Positions 36,212 to 48,699 of a stretch of 64,000 nt of DNA are shown here, piece after piece; position 1 is the first letter of the stretch; the number at the start of each line of letters is the position of its first letter. Origin of the DNA: Plazaster borealis (lineage: Eukaryota > Echinodermata > Asteroidea > Forcipulatida > Labidiasteridae); the NCBI GenBank assembly GCA_021014325.1, contig CM037464.1:8649127-8713126 (forward strand), written 5' to 3'. The notes below the pieces were generated by a model. It searched no databases. It saw nothing but the letters and a program-made list of their open reading frames with translations, and was not told the origin of the DNA. The translations under genes and the position numbers were made by a program.

Positions 36212-36842
36212 TGATGACATGTGTATTCTACCAGCCTGATAGATATTTTTACAGCATGGCCTTGGGTGTCGTGGGAATCTTATATTAAATCTACATTACA
36301 TATACCCCATAAGTACTTCACGTTCTCATGTAATCTCCTGTATTAGAGACTGACCCAAGATTCACACCACAGATGTGTTTTTATGACTGTCAGTGAACCT
36401 AACCAAATCTTTCTAGAAGTTGATAAGATTAGACGGAGAGGGATGCAAAAGAGTCCTGATGGAATTCAGAGGAAATAAAGAGGATTATGTATTCACTCTA
36501 TATTGCCTACATGTACATTGTGAGCCTGGTAGGAAGAGAAAGTTGGCATACGTACATGTACATGTTTAAAGTACTCAGGGCTCAAAATTTACCGCAGGCC
36601 TGTGGCAAGTGTTTTTAGGGTTGGCCAGTAAACTCAATGGACAAGTCTGGCAGTCTTGTGTTTTTCAATTCAATATCTTTGTTTTATGAAAATGATGTTC
36701 AAATGTTGAGTTTGGGTATGATAACTAAAATTGTTCAAATCTGCCGTGTGTTAAAGTTTACACCCAAAAAACTAATGAGATAAACCTTCTCTTAGTGTTT
36801 GTTCAAATAAAACAGTTTATACATAATTAAACTGTGTTGTCA

Positions 36843-37198
36843 TTTTGATTCTGGTCTTTTCTTGTCTTTTCTCAAATTTGATTCTAGTCTTTTCTCATTT
36901 TGATTCTGGTCTGTTCTTGTCTTTTCACAGTTTGATTCTCATTTTGATTCTGGTCTTTTCTTGTCTTTTCACAGTTTGATTCTGGTCTTTTCTGGTCTTT
37001 TCTCAAATTTGATTCAAGTCTTTTCTCATTTTGATTCTGGTCTGTTCTTGTCTTTTCACAGTTTGATTCTGGTCTTTTCTGGGGGGTTTCTCAAATTTGA
37101 TTCCAGTCTTTTCTCAGTTTGATTCTGGTCTTCCTGTAGTCTTTTCTCAGTTTGATTCTGGTCTTCTGTAGTCTTTTCTCAGTTTGATTCTGGTCTTG
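36843..37198. repeat. Degenerate tandem repeat, TTTGATTCTGGTCTTTTCT-type unit
   Basis: About a dozen imperfect, variable-length units built from TTTGATTCTGGTCTTTTC and CTTGTCTTTTCACAG run for 356 bp. The units alternate (CTCATTTTGATT, CTCAAATTTGATT, CACAGTTTGATT), which indicates repeated slippage or unequal exchange. Confidence 0.75.
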
Positions 37199-40100
37199 TA
37201 TTATGTAAACAAAATTTTTGTCCAGTAGACAAAATTCTTGTCTGAGCTACAAGCCCTACATGTACGGTCTTGTGGATTTTTCACCGAAATACCAGCCCTG
37301 GTACTGCAAAAACCAAGAGTACTTTAAGATTCAATTGGGGGAAGAGTCGACTAAGTAATGTATAAAGAACTTTATCAAAAAACATATTTTACTTTTAATC
37401 TGAAAGCTAATTTATTATAAAGTTCACACCAAGGTACATGTACATGTACACCATTCCACAAGAAAAATATTTCCATCAGAAATACTGTCAAAGTCAAGAA
37501 ATTTACTTTTAAGTCCCCCAAAATCACTGTTAATTTGATTGTAGGAAAGCCAAAATCTCTCAAAAAATATAAAATTGGCAGTACACCTCATCAATGATGG
37601 ACGTATTGAACATCCCTTTCATCGCCATCATTATTTAGCGGTCGCAACAGAGACTATCCCATTCACAACATTACGCCATGAGTCTTTGTCTTGTTTGTCT
37701 AGATGCATTTCAATTAGAAAATTTCACTTTGCTCTACAATGGAATAATACTTAAGCGATAAACAAAACAAACAAAATCATAAATTGTGAAATGAGAAGTC
37801 AGTAAGAGATTGATGGTGTTAGGAGATTATTGGGTTGATGTCAGCAATCAGAATAAAATAACAAAGTCATCATCAATTTCACTTGTTTTGGTTGTAATTT
37901 ATTCTCTGACTCAAAGTTGTGAACCCCGCTCTTCATATTTATGATCCCTCATAATGAGAGATCGGAAATATTGTGGATGGTAACTTTAACAATATCAATG
38001 CTTTTTGTCACTTGAATTATGTTTTTAATACAAACACATCTTTTTTAATACAAACACATCTGTTCCTGAAGTTTTTCCTGGCATTTTAAATGAAAAAACT
38101 ATGTAGAAACTTATATTGTATGTTTTTTCTAAGTATACACTGTAACTTACTGTACTGTCAGGTTCTGGTGTCAGTTGACAAATTTCATCAGGTCTGAAAT
38201 TTCACACTCAGAGGCCAAGCAGGCAAATGGATTTGTTCACTTTAGCAGAATAAATTGCATTATCAGCACAACTGTATTTCATAAACACGCAAGAAGATTT
38301 CACTGCTCGCATGCACGTTTACAATAGATTTACATCGTTGTGTTATTCATTTGCTAGTATACTGCTGGCAGGTTACAATGCTTTTTTACACATAGTATAC
38401 ATCATGTATAATCATAGAAAGGACAATGAACCATGTAAAAAGTTGCGAGACTAGCGACAAATGTTTGCCTTAGTGGCTCCACTCAACAATTTTCGTTTGC
38501 CTGTACATGTTCTATTGAACAGTGTTGAAAATACTATTTTCTTAGGCCAACAAAAGTCTTCAATTATACTCTATCAGAATAAGAATGAAATTCTTGGCCT
38601 GTTTCATTGCTTGAATCATAGACTCTAGAGTATGAACTGAAATACGTGGGTGCTCGTGTTCGTACATGAGTATGCAGAGGAGACCCAAATCATACACACT
38701 GACAGTGTTCCACTGCAAATGTTCTGCTGGCCAAATGCTGTTAAAATAACCACAGGACCAGTCAAACTTCAGTCCAAGTGGTCGGGCTGGCTAGTTCAGT
38801 GTTGACAAGCATCCCAATAATATGAAATTTGGACAAGTGAAAAAGCCCATGGCCTAGTAAAATAACAAGCTATACTGGTCTTGCTGACACAGACTGGTCA
38901 ATGAAAAGCTCAAGGGGAAATTCTCACATTGAAAGTTGTGTGTTGATCTACACAGAAAGCAATGACATGTATGTAGGCCTATCTGGCAGATAACTTTATT
39001 TATAACTTGACAACCTCAAAACATTACATTAGATCATTTCAAGTACTCATTAGTCCATGAGTTGTTATTAAATCAGACCCAAGGGAGCCACTTCAAGCTG
39101 AGTCATTTAAAATTCTGACCCAAATTGAGTCATAAAATCATGTCATTACTTCCACAGCTTTGAAGTTAACCCTTTGTAATGCTGTAATGGAAGAATTCCC
39201 CCATGAATGAAGACAATGCCTGTGCAGCCCTTTGTTCAGTAATTTCTTAACTCACTTGAATGACTCACCACTTCTGTCTTAAAGTTGCACAGTGCCCAGC
39301 ACTGCACAATACCACAACATGATTTAGGAACACATCCTGCTTGCAAAACCATAAAGCACTTGCAATAAGCATAAAACAAAGTGTATACATGTATAGACAA
39401 ATACTTCAAATTCAATTTGTGGACAAATTTAGTCACAAGACATGAAGGTCCTTGGTTTCATACCAGTACTTAGTCAACTCATCCTTTATAAACTTTTAAT
39501 TAAATACAATTTCCTTATGAGGTTACAAACATTGCTTCAAATTGTACACTGTTGGTCAGAATATAAATCTTTTGATCATTTGGCGATGGCTGACAGTGAT
39601 ACATGTACCGGTACAAGAGAATCTTCCCTTGATAGAAAAAGAAATTCATAATGAACTACAATGCACACGTACAAATCTACAATGTACAAAGTTGAACTGC
39701 ACAGCAAAGTTCTTTTCATACAGATGTATTGCCCTATAATGGGTTTGAACCAATGCTAAAAAAAATGCTCTCAAGTCCTTCTTTCCAACATCTAACATGT
39801 CTTGATGTTTTTAAGTATGAATTATAAATAATAACATAACATTGCTACATGTACATGTACGTGAGTCTCCCAATACACAGAACAAAAACAATGTTTTTCA
39901 ATATAATCCATGGGTTTTTTTTACTAAACCTGGTAAGACCAAATCAATAAAATCAAAATTTTATTACAAAACCAAGTCAGCTAAATCAAAACTAAACTTC
40001 TCAAAACTGTATTTAAATAAACTGCGAAAAAACTAAGCACTAAGGCCCTAATATTGGCTTGCATTTCTTTGTCATATGACATGTATGATCCACATTTTGA

Positions 40101-43100
40101 CCATACCCCTGTACAGGTGATAATACCTGCAGTCGCACAATAACACGAAACAATGCATAGTGTTGACTCATACCCTAACCAAATATTGAGGAGTATCGCT
40201 CCATACAAAGGAACTGGAACAATTGTCCAGAAGCTAAAGCCTTGGCCTTGAATTTGAACAGGAAGCCAGATTGATGTATTTGTAGTCCATGGCACATTTT
40301 CCAAACCCGTCATGAACGTAATTTCAGCATTCTGTAAATACATGTCAAGAACTATTTGCTGAAAGACTTGCCTTCTGCCATCTGTATGTTTGTAAGGCTT
40401 TGAAAAAGAAACATTCCAGTTGGGTGGAGGAGGGGGAGGTTGTCCCTTATTTTTATGAAAGGAGGTGGGTTCTACTCAGATTTTACACAACTGCTCACTG
40501 TTCTTGAGTTACATACGTACAGTTTATGCATTTTGTACAGTATACATTGTACACATTATATTGTACATGGTTTTAACCTGTATACATACATGTACATGTA
40601 CAGTAGGTCTACACATGTACATATTCCACCCTTTCCAATCAATATCATTAAAAAAACAGCATACATAAACAGGCTTTGAATTGCCCTTTACTTTTTCATT
40701 GACTAGCCAGCAGGACCACTAGTCCATACAGTTGTACGTATTTCCTATGAAATAGGATGCTTTTCAAAACTGAACTAGCCAGCCAAACCACTCGTAGTGA
40801 ATTTTGACTGGTCCTCATGTGTTTTTATCTCTAAAGCCAATTTGGCCAATGGACAACTGTTAAGGGAGAATACTAGAATAACGTTTATATGACAAAATAA
40901 TCCTAAGACTTTTTATGCACTGTGCTACATGTAAATTATGCAAACCATGTAAATCCAACAGCCACCACCATCTGATAGAACAGCAGATCTTTTGTTCTCT
41001 GCTGAGATCAACAATTTCCAATCAGTTTTGCTGTATTATATTCTGCATAAAGTGGTCATGGTAAGTTAGTCATAAAGTGGTCATGGAAAAGTTATGAGTA
41101 CATTTTGCTGGATTTACACCCATAGCAGATTACTAAAGAATGATTCTGCTTATAAATAGAGGGTGTACTGCAATAATTCATATGTTTTTATTAATTAATG
41201 GATATTGGTTGGTCATTGACCATTGCTAAATTGTTTCCTTCATCAGCCAAAATCAAATTCAAGTTACAACAGAATCCCTAATAAGTATTCCTGCTTTAAA
41301 AAGCTTGGGTTTTTCTCCTTTGGTTTTTAAAGTTTCCCTTCTCTCCGTCTCCTGTGGCTACAAATGATCTCAGTCTTCCTTGCACAAATATCAACCCTAA
41401 TTAAATAACAAGCAGCCTTCCAAAGTTTTGTATGCATGTTTTTCCAGCTCTTTTCTCTCCAGTGAGAACTATTTCATTCAAACTCTTCCACGCTTTTGAA
41501 ACATTAGAGAGGTTTCGCAAGGCTACGGATACACATACGGATACGGATACGTCAACACTTTGTGTGTTCACGTGACGCGTAACCGTGACTTCCGTGTTTT
41601 GCATGGACGTTAACAACGGATACGGGAGCTCATACACGTACGTTAAAAAACGGATACCGTTTTGCTGATTTTAGTTGCATTCTTGCCCTAGATTAAAAAC
41701 TTTTCCCCCAGTATCGCTTTTAAAGGTCTCATTCATGATTTAGAAAAAATGTGTTAATCATTGTAAGCAAAATATGGGGGTAAAAATGCAGTATAAACAG
41801 GGTCTCTATTTTGCCGTGCTTGCTTGAAACTTTCTTTGCACGCGTTTAACGTGTGGGTCCGAAAACGAACAGTTTAAACACAATTATTATTCAAACAAAT
41901 TATCCATCATAACAAGAACATACATAAAATGTTTTTGGATTTGTTTTGCTCGCAAAACCTATGCCAACGTGTGTCTATACTTTGGCCTAGGCCTGACACC
42001 TTCTATTGTACTTTTCATTATTTGAACTAAATCGGCCCAAGAGATCACTGGTACTACATGTTAATACTACTAGCAATTGGCAAAACTAATGTAACACAAA
42101 AATCTATGCAGAAAATAAAAGTCTGACCTCTATTTTGTTGTATTATATAATCCAAAAACTGGAACCAACGCCGTAACCCTGGGGGTCATATCCAGAGAGT
42201 AAGTTGAAGTGGAAAAAATGTTAACATTAATAAAGGATATTATTTTAACCTAATGTTAATTTTGTTTTCTTCAATAAAACAAAAATATATTCAGCAACGC
42301 AATGTAGCTTCCCCATCATAATGGTCCATCCAAAACTTCAATTTATTTTCTCTTCTCTTGCTAGAAATTTATAAGCAATGATAACTGATGAACAATTGAA
42401 TAGGAATACTAATAGTGTCTTAAAAAAATGTAATTTTATCGGGTCATGTGGGCGATCAAACAGAAACTGGATTTCTGTTTAAACGCCAAGGTCACAATTC
42501 AGGCATTTTCTCTGAATAGAGAGGAGGTCCTGTATACAAGGCGACCCTGAAATCGGGGCAAATCTTTTACCTCTCTGCGCGCAATGTAAACAGTCCCTGA
42601 TACAATTTTTGTGGTTTGACTTGCCAAGCAAAGAGTCTCCTCTCCTTCGACCAAAACTTATAAACATGTAAGGCTCCACTGGTTAGTTGCCATGGTTGCA
42701 CTTGTATTATGCAAAATGTTGTGGTATTTTAGGCATTTCTACAAGGTACAAAAATATGTCATACCCTACTGTCGGGGCCATACAAAAAAAAAGGGCCACC
42801 AAAAAAGTTTCATCAAACACTTTTTCAATTCACAATTCACGATGATCAAATCATTTGACTGAACATTCTGCCGAGCATTCTGGGGGAAAAATACAGAGGC
42901 ATAAAGAAGCCATAAGTGCCTTACATGTATATCATTTTCTAGTCTGGAGGAATTTTTTTGTAACCCTCATGTCATTATTATTATTAATATTAAAATTTAA
43001 ACATCGGCTTGGTGATTCAATTATCACTGTTTATTTGTATGCTTTATAAAAATAAAAATCAGATTTGAAAGCCAAGAATTATTTACACTTTTTTTTTTTT

Positions 43101-44119
43101 TTTGCAAATTACCATGGTAATTTTTAAAATTAAATAAAAAATATTTTGAATAAAATGAAGACAACTGCTGGATATAGAGTCATACACAAAGTCTCACAGA
43201 ACACTTGTAGTCACTGCAGATGTTTCTTCCACGTATGGCTTTACCGGGACACCATACTTTCTTGTTTGCCTTGAAAACAAGTAAAACTCAAAACATGGGA
43301 CGCTATTGAAGTCATCGAAGATCGGTGCGTGGTGTGAACGTTTCAATATATGTTTTTAATATCAAGTTTTAATATATGTTTGCATACTTCTTATAAACAA
43401 AGGAAGCCAATTAGGGCATCAGTTGGTATTATGGCATCATGGTGGGGTTTTTTTTTCAATTAATTTCTATCTGCCCACGAACGGCTTCTTCAACATTTCC
43501 TAGAACAATATTCTTCTCCAGATGATACCCCGAAAATCGGCGACTGTAGGATAAATATTAATAGGCCCTATAGACCGATATCTTCCTATTTCAATAAATA
43601 CATTATGTCAGCTGTAGCTTGCGGAAAGAGCACTTTGATATGTAAAACAGGCCAATGAATGGCATAAGGGGATTCATTAACACAGTGTAAACATAACTCA
43701 AACTCAAATTTGTTTTCAGAGGTACAATGTACGATGTACGGTAGGCATGGTAGGCCCGAGGATAATTACAAATAATAAAAGAAACTTTTTCATGATGAGA
43801 TCAACTCATTTTGCTTCACTGAAACTTCCTCACATGACATGAAGCTTCTGTCACAAGTCGATGCAAATACAACTAACAATGTACTACTTACTTTCCATTG
43901 GTCTTCTAAGTTCTATTCTGTATTCAGTAATTAAGGAGAACTTGTCTACCTCATCATTCAATCATTCATAGAGGAAGAACCTTCTTTAAAAAAAAACAGT
44001 AACTCGTTAAATTACTCACAAAACGACTCACCTAACCTGCAAAAGAGACACTTAATAATAGCTTTAATTCCCTAAACTTAAAAGAGTTCAAATAGGTCTA
44101 GTAAATTTTGAGAACTTAC

Positions 44120-44330
44120 CTCCCTTCACGATATAGTTATCATTTCCTGGCTTTTTGTAGCAATGAACAAGTAGCAATCTCGGTATTTCTACCTACATCA
44201 GCCTTGTCTCTCACCCGTGTACACTCTGCATGCATGTGTGTGGAGCGATGTGTCGTGAGACCTACCACCTAGTACGTCTGGATGCGTGACAGCTCCCTGG
44301 TAGACTGTCAATCCGGCATTCAACACAATT
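44120..44330 (-). other. PTK2: Probable non-coding first exon of the FAK gene
   Basis: On the minus strand a strong donor, GAAGGGAG|GTAAGTTC, lies at the 44120/44119 border. The sequence upstream of it has higher GC than the intron and no open frame. The 5' end is a guess; no TATA box is seen. It would leave a 12.2-kb intron before the first coding exon. It could instead be the donor of an unrelated transcript. Confidence 0.4.
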
Positions 44331-44774
44331 TACATGAGGGCTTACATTTCAGGGTGACACCAGCCAAGTTGACGTGTTAAACAGCGCCCTCTGTTGAAAT
44401 TGATCAGCTTTGATTATCACCGATTTTTCGCTGATCGCCTTGTGGAGGTGGGGATGGGGTGGGGGAGCGAACCATTCATTGAGTATCTAGCTGTGCAGTC
44501 TATTCGGGTTTCGAAAAGTTTCAAATAAAGAAATTACATGTGTCGCTTCAGCGAAGTACATGTAGGGCTGTGAAAAAACCCTGAAATTATAGTATTGTAA
44601 ATAAATGTATCATGTCAATTCCATTGTGCAAGTGGTAGTTCATTGTTTTATTATGTTAGTTTTAACTTGATTCATTTTCCCGACTATTATGATTTTGTGT
44701 TGTTTATCCGGGGAAAAAACACCGACCATTATCCGTTAAAAACAATAAAACGAAAATGAGCAGAACAAAATAAA

Positions 44775-45015
44775 TCGGTCAAGCGCACCGGACTCAAGCT
44801 CTGGTGTTTCTGATCAGCAGAGCTAGAGTGCCATGGGTTTGAGTTCCGGTCATGACACTTGTGTCCTGAAGCAAGGCCTAAAACCATTATTGTTTCGTCT
44901 AAAAAGTACCCAGCCTACACTTATTGCAAAGAGAAGGGGTTTGTCCCAGTGTTTCTGGATGGTCTGGCAGCAAAATGCGCCACCTCATCTTGTATACCTT
45001 TTAAGGTGAGGTTTT
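44775..45015 (+). mobile_element. tRNA-Leu-derived SINE
   Basis: CACCGGACTCAAGCTCTGGT, GTTTGAGTTCCGGTCATGAC and GAAGGGGTTTGTCCCAGTG match the SINE at 18451. The first part of the tRNA-like head is truncated. Confidence 0.7.
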
Positions 45016-45079
45016 ATGGCTGCTTTGTCTAATAAAATCATTATTTTGTACCTACCAAAAGCAACTGCAGAAGTTGCAA

Positions 45080-46333
45080 GACAAACTACTGGGAATACCA
45101 AAATAATATGTTCAGCGACCCTTCAGACAGCTCTCACAAGTCATTCTGGAAGTTTATCAACTCAAAAAAACAGGAACTTGCCAACATTTCTTCTTTGTAG
45201 TAGTCTGGTAATAAAGTTATCCTTGACAGCAGAGATTCTGCATTCAATTGCCAATTAGTTCAGCTCTGTTTTTTCAATCTGAAAAAACCTTAAATATCCC
45301 GGACCTTCGTGATGATGTTTCCTGAAATGGATCACATCATGTCTGAATATCAAGAAAGCTACTGGGCCAGACACTCTTCCAGCTCGTGTTTTGAAGGAAG
45401 TCACCATGGAGATCGCACCTCACCTATCATCTTTTAAAAGTACCCAGACACTGGCCTTGTTCCATCATCTGATTGGCGTGCGGCCATTATTTCACCGCAA
45501 TCTTCAAGAAGGGATTTGAGAAGTGCACCATCCAACTATACCGCCTAGAGTCTATCGCATCAATTTGCAGAAACACATCATCTTTAGTAACATCATGTAA
45601 TCGCTTCTATAATGCCCGTTCTAATCACCTAGGCCTATTGAAAGTTTTTTTCCCCCATCATCACATGCAGATATGGTCAACACTCCTTCCGAGTTCCCCG
45701 GGGCAAAGTTGTATCAATCAATTCTTCCTCCTACATCCCAGCGCCAACTTACAACATGACATTGACCGCCTCCATCAATGGTCGCTGGACTGGCAGATGA
45801 AATTAAACATAGACAAGTGCCATCTGATGAGGCTTACTCGCTGCCGTAAGATCATCATCAGCACCCAATACCATCTGGGAGGCAACCAGCTCACTTCAGT
45901 TGAAGAGTACCCTTACCGTAGGTCTCTCGTTCTCGAGCAACATGTCCTGGCAGAAATATATAGACGAAGTTGCCAACAAAGCGAACAGAATGCTAGGCCT
46001 TCTACGCCGGAACCTAAGACGCTGTTCCAGAAAGATCCGTGAGAAAGCTTATCCATAGGCCTCGTCAGACCGCACTTACAATACTGCAGCACAGTTTGGA
46101 ACACCCACAATCAAAAAGACATCATCAGAGTCGAGAGTATTAGGTTTATTTTCTAGAGATACCAACGCAGAGATGCTGCATGAACCAGAGTGGAAGTCAC
46201 TATAATGGAGAAGACAAGCAGCAAGGCGGATAATGCTCTACAAGATGCAGACAACCATGTCGCCTTCGATGTCACCCATTATTTGTCCCCAATGATACCC
46301 TCCGACAACATATCCTATCATCCCTGTTACTTG
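45080..46333 (+). mobile_element. Decayed CR1/Jockey-type non-LTR retrotransposon, sense strand
   Basis: In shifting plus-strand frames the order is SFWKFINSKKQ, ATGPDTLPARVLKE (one frameshift), DWRAAII, FRVPRGKVV, LQHDIDRLHQWSLDWQMKLN (45748-45808), VGLSFSSN, NKANRMLGLLRRNLRRCSRK and WKSL, all hallmarks of the ORF2 reverse transcriptase of this clade. The segment expected to hold the catalytic YADD is missing between FRVPRG and LQHDIDRL. It has many frameshifts and stops. It probably continues at 47505-47700 after interruptions. Confidence 0.85.
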
Positions 46334-46337
46334 TTAA

Positions 46338-46687
46338 AGGCATCGTACACGTTTGGTAATTGTCAAAGACCAGTGTTCTCATTGTGTATCCCAACATAAT
46401 GCATAAACATAACAAACCTGTGAAAATTTGGGCTCAATTGTCATCGAAGTTGCAAGAAAATGATGAAAGAAAAACAAATTTGTGTGCTTTCAGATAGGAA
46501 TAAAAACTTATGGAAGAAGTTTTTATTATTTTATTGAGAAATTACCTCTTTCTCAAAAACTACGTTACTTCAGAGGGAGTCGTTTCTCACAATATTTTAT
46601 ACTATCAACAGCTCTCCGTTGCTCGTTACCGAGTCATTTTTTATGCTAATATGTATTTTGAGTAATTACCAAACGTGTACGATGCCT
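46338..46687. mobile_element. TTAA-flanked MITE, 350 bp, inserted in retrotransposon
   Basis: TTAA lies on both sides (46334-46337, 46688-46691). The ends AGGCATCGTACACGTTTGGT and ACCAAACGTGTACGATGCCT are perfect inverted repeats. It is Kolobok-like by target site. A diverged left-half copy lies at 48550-48665. Confidence 0.85.
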
Positions 46688-46739
46688 TTAAAAATAATCC
46701 CACTGCAGCCCAATTTGGCTAAACTTGTTGTTTGTTGTG

Positions 46740-47500
46740 GAAAAGTGACGTCAACAGTCAGGTAGATACTAAGTGCCAGAGAAAAGATAAAAGTGCACTA
46801 TTTACAGGTGCATAAATGAGTAAAAGAACAATGTTGCCATGCAGAGGCTGCATTGCTCTGATGGCTGCTGCTTGGAAGACGTGTGGATGGGGCTGTTCAG
46901 AACAGCAGATGGTATAGCCTGTTCCAAACTGACACAGTTCTTCGGAAGAAGGCATAATTCACTGTGGTCGTTGGGGTTAAAGAAGTGTATTTGAGTGGAT
47001 GATCAATTCGTTGTGAGATATTAATTTTGTAGCATGCTGAAAGCACTGTGGAAGTGTAATATTGACCAAATTGTAGTGAATTTTGCAGTACAGAGTGCAG
47101 TGTTGAATCAGACCAGGGGCGGATCCAGGATTTTCCAAACGGGGGGGCGTGAAAATATACAAAGCAGCAAAATCTTCCCTTCCCCATTTCTCCCCCCCCC
47201 TTCTCTCTCCCTCTTTTTTTCTTTTCTCCCTCATTTTTTTTTTTTTTATATGAAAAAGGGGGGGGGGCGTGCGCCCCCCCACGCCCCCCTGGATCCGCGC
47301 CTGCAGACGGCGAGTGTGAAGAAGATCCCAGTTTAATTGTTATAAGCGGTGTGATAATATTCGATAGTCAGAAAAGACAAATCTGGCGGCATTCTTTTGG
47401 ATCTGCTCATGGTTTATTTCGGTGGTAGTGTTGGGTTCCAAACCTCGCATGCATACTCAATTTGTGGACGAAGTTTGTGTAAACTCCTGCTCTGTCCTTT
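46740..47500 (-). mobile_element. Antisense non-LTR retrotransposon remnant (ORF2 C-terminus)
   Basis: On the minus strand the order is RPQIEYACEVWNPTLPP, HEQIQKNAARFVFSDYR, QLNWDLLHTRRL, YKI-like CKIHYNLVNITLP, and FFRRTVSVWNRL. This is the normal order of the post-RT end of non-LTR ORF2 proteins (RPxLEYACxVWNP, IQRRAARFV, L.W..L..RR, YKI, FFPRTVxxWN). It has a few frameshifts and stops and is interrupted at 47114-47303. Confidence 0.85.
47114..47303. mobile_element. 190-bp MITE with CAGGGGCGGATCCAGG ends and 5-bp target duplication
   Basis: CAGGGGCGGATCCAGG at the left and CCTGGATCCGCGCCTG at the right are near-perfect inverted repeats. CAGAC stands on both sides (47109-47113 and 47304-47308). 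Removing the element with one CAGAC brings the antisense codons ...CGC CGT CTG and ATT CAA CAC into one frame of the retrotransposon. The 5-bp target hints at an hAT5-like family. Confidence 0.85.
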
Positions 47501-47504
47501 CTCC

Positions 47505-47700
47505 ATGTCCTGACTATATCACTACCAGCCGCACCCAGCTATATAGACGCTTTCTTTTTCCCCAGAACTGTGGAACTTTGGAACTCGCTCCCAGGTGTGG
47601 TGTTGGCCGTTCCAAGAGGTCTTCAGGAAGGAGTTACATCAAGTCTATAGGCAATAGCTCAGTTTTAAATCGCACTGTGTCTAGTTCCCCGCACCAATTG
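47505..47700 (+). mobile_element. 3' coding end of a non-LTR retrotransposon, sense strand
   Basis: One plus-strand frame reads IDAFFFPRTVELWNSLPG, the conserved C-terminal motif of CR1/Jockey-type ORF2. It has the orientation and position expected for the missing end of the 45080-46333 element, so the antisense remnant probably sits between two halves of one element. Confidence 0.75.
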
Positions 47701-48549
47701 AGTTCCAGTTGTCTATGTTTTCAGCACTTTCAGTTCTCCAAGTTTTGTTTATGGTAGCACTTGTCCGATCTACACTTCACCAACAATCAATCACCCTTGG
47801 TTTTAACGTCCTGACTAAATGATCCTGCCGAGTTATCAACGTTAACGTAATCGTTAACAAGTTCCACCTAATTTGATTTTTCGGCGCCAGGAGTGTCTGA
47901 CAAACATGGCGCATTGAAATTACGATAACTATTGTTAGGCTATTATTAGATAGGACTGCACTAGGTTAACAAGTGGAATCAGTAATCCTCATGCATTATT
48001 TTACTGCTCTTAATGCCACACACACAAAAGTGTCACACACCAAAATACAAGGCATTTTATGAGACATCAATTATAAAAATGCATGGCTCGACTTTCGCCG
48101 AAAGTTTTTCTTCGCCGTTTAGAATTTTGTTTTTCTCTGAACAGACTCGTCTCTAGACGGATGATGCCGTTTCAGAACGAAAAGCATACAATGCCAAGTC
48201 TATGCCAAAGGACATTGCACAAAATACATTAACACGCAAAATTGTTTATATAATAATGGCTGATGAACTCGAGATAACCTCGGGAGCCTGACAATAATTA
48301 CATTTTAGTTTTTAATTAATTTCCACTTATCATTAGCGGATTTTGTTCGTTTAATAACATTCTATAATATGTAAAAATAGCTAGGACCCATTGAACATTT
48401 AAATTTCGGGGTCATCGGCCAAAAATCGGACCTATAATCTTTAAGCTAACCAAAACTTTACCATACTGCCATTTTGTAAAAAAAAGATATTAGCTCACCT
48501 TTGGGTGGGGCCAGGTCATGTTATTGACCCTGCATCCCCAGTTTAGGCA

Positions 48550-48665
48550 GGGCATACTTTTGGTAAAATGTCAAAGGCCAGTATCCTCACATGGTGTATC
48601 CCTATATGCACAAAATAACAAACCTGTGAAAATTCGGGCTCAATTGGTCATCGAAGTTGATTCAG
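48550..48665 (+). mobile_element. Truncated copy of the AGGCATCG TTAA MITE
   Basis: GTCAAAGGCCAGTATCCTCA, ACAAACCTGTGAAAATTCGG and GGTCATCGAAGTTG match the left third of the 46338-46687 MITE. No right end is found. Confidence 0.65.
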
Positions 48666-48699
48666 GTACCAAAGAATCTCCGGTAGAAAAAAAAAGTAT

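Larger units (their letters stand above)
31930..44119 (-). other. Probable 5'-UTR intron of FAK (12.2 kb)
   Basis: No coding exon is recognised. It contains a second copy of the AGGTCA repeat (32000-32215), a partial CCGTAA-end element (33685-34160), foldback elements at 35085-35210, 35508-35605 and 35955-36211, a degenerate tandem repeat at 36843-37198, and many TACATGTA runs. From 37,200 to 44,119 only low-complexity and scattered repeat fragments are visible. Confidence 0.5.

Noticed and set aside
39981..40343. Minus-strand 120-codon frame
   Set aside because: There is no family resemblance, splice signals or codon bias; a chance frame in an intron.
41510..41660. CGGATA-rich stretch (ACGGATACGGATACG) with a near-palindrome AAAACGGATACCGTTTT
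   Set aside because: Too short and irregular to define an element or regulatory site.
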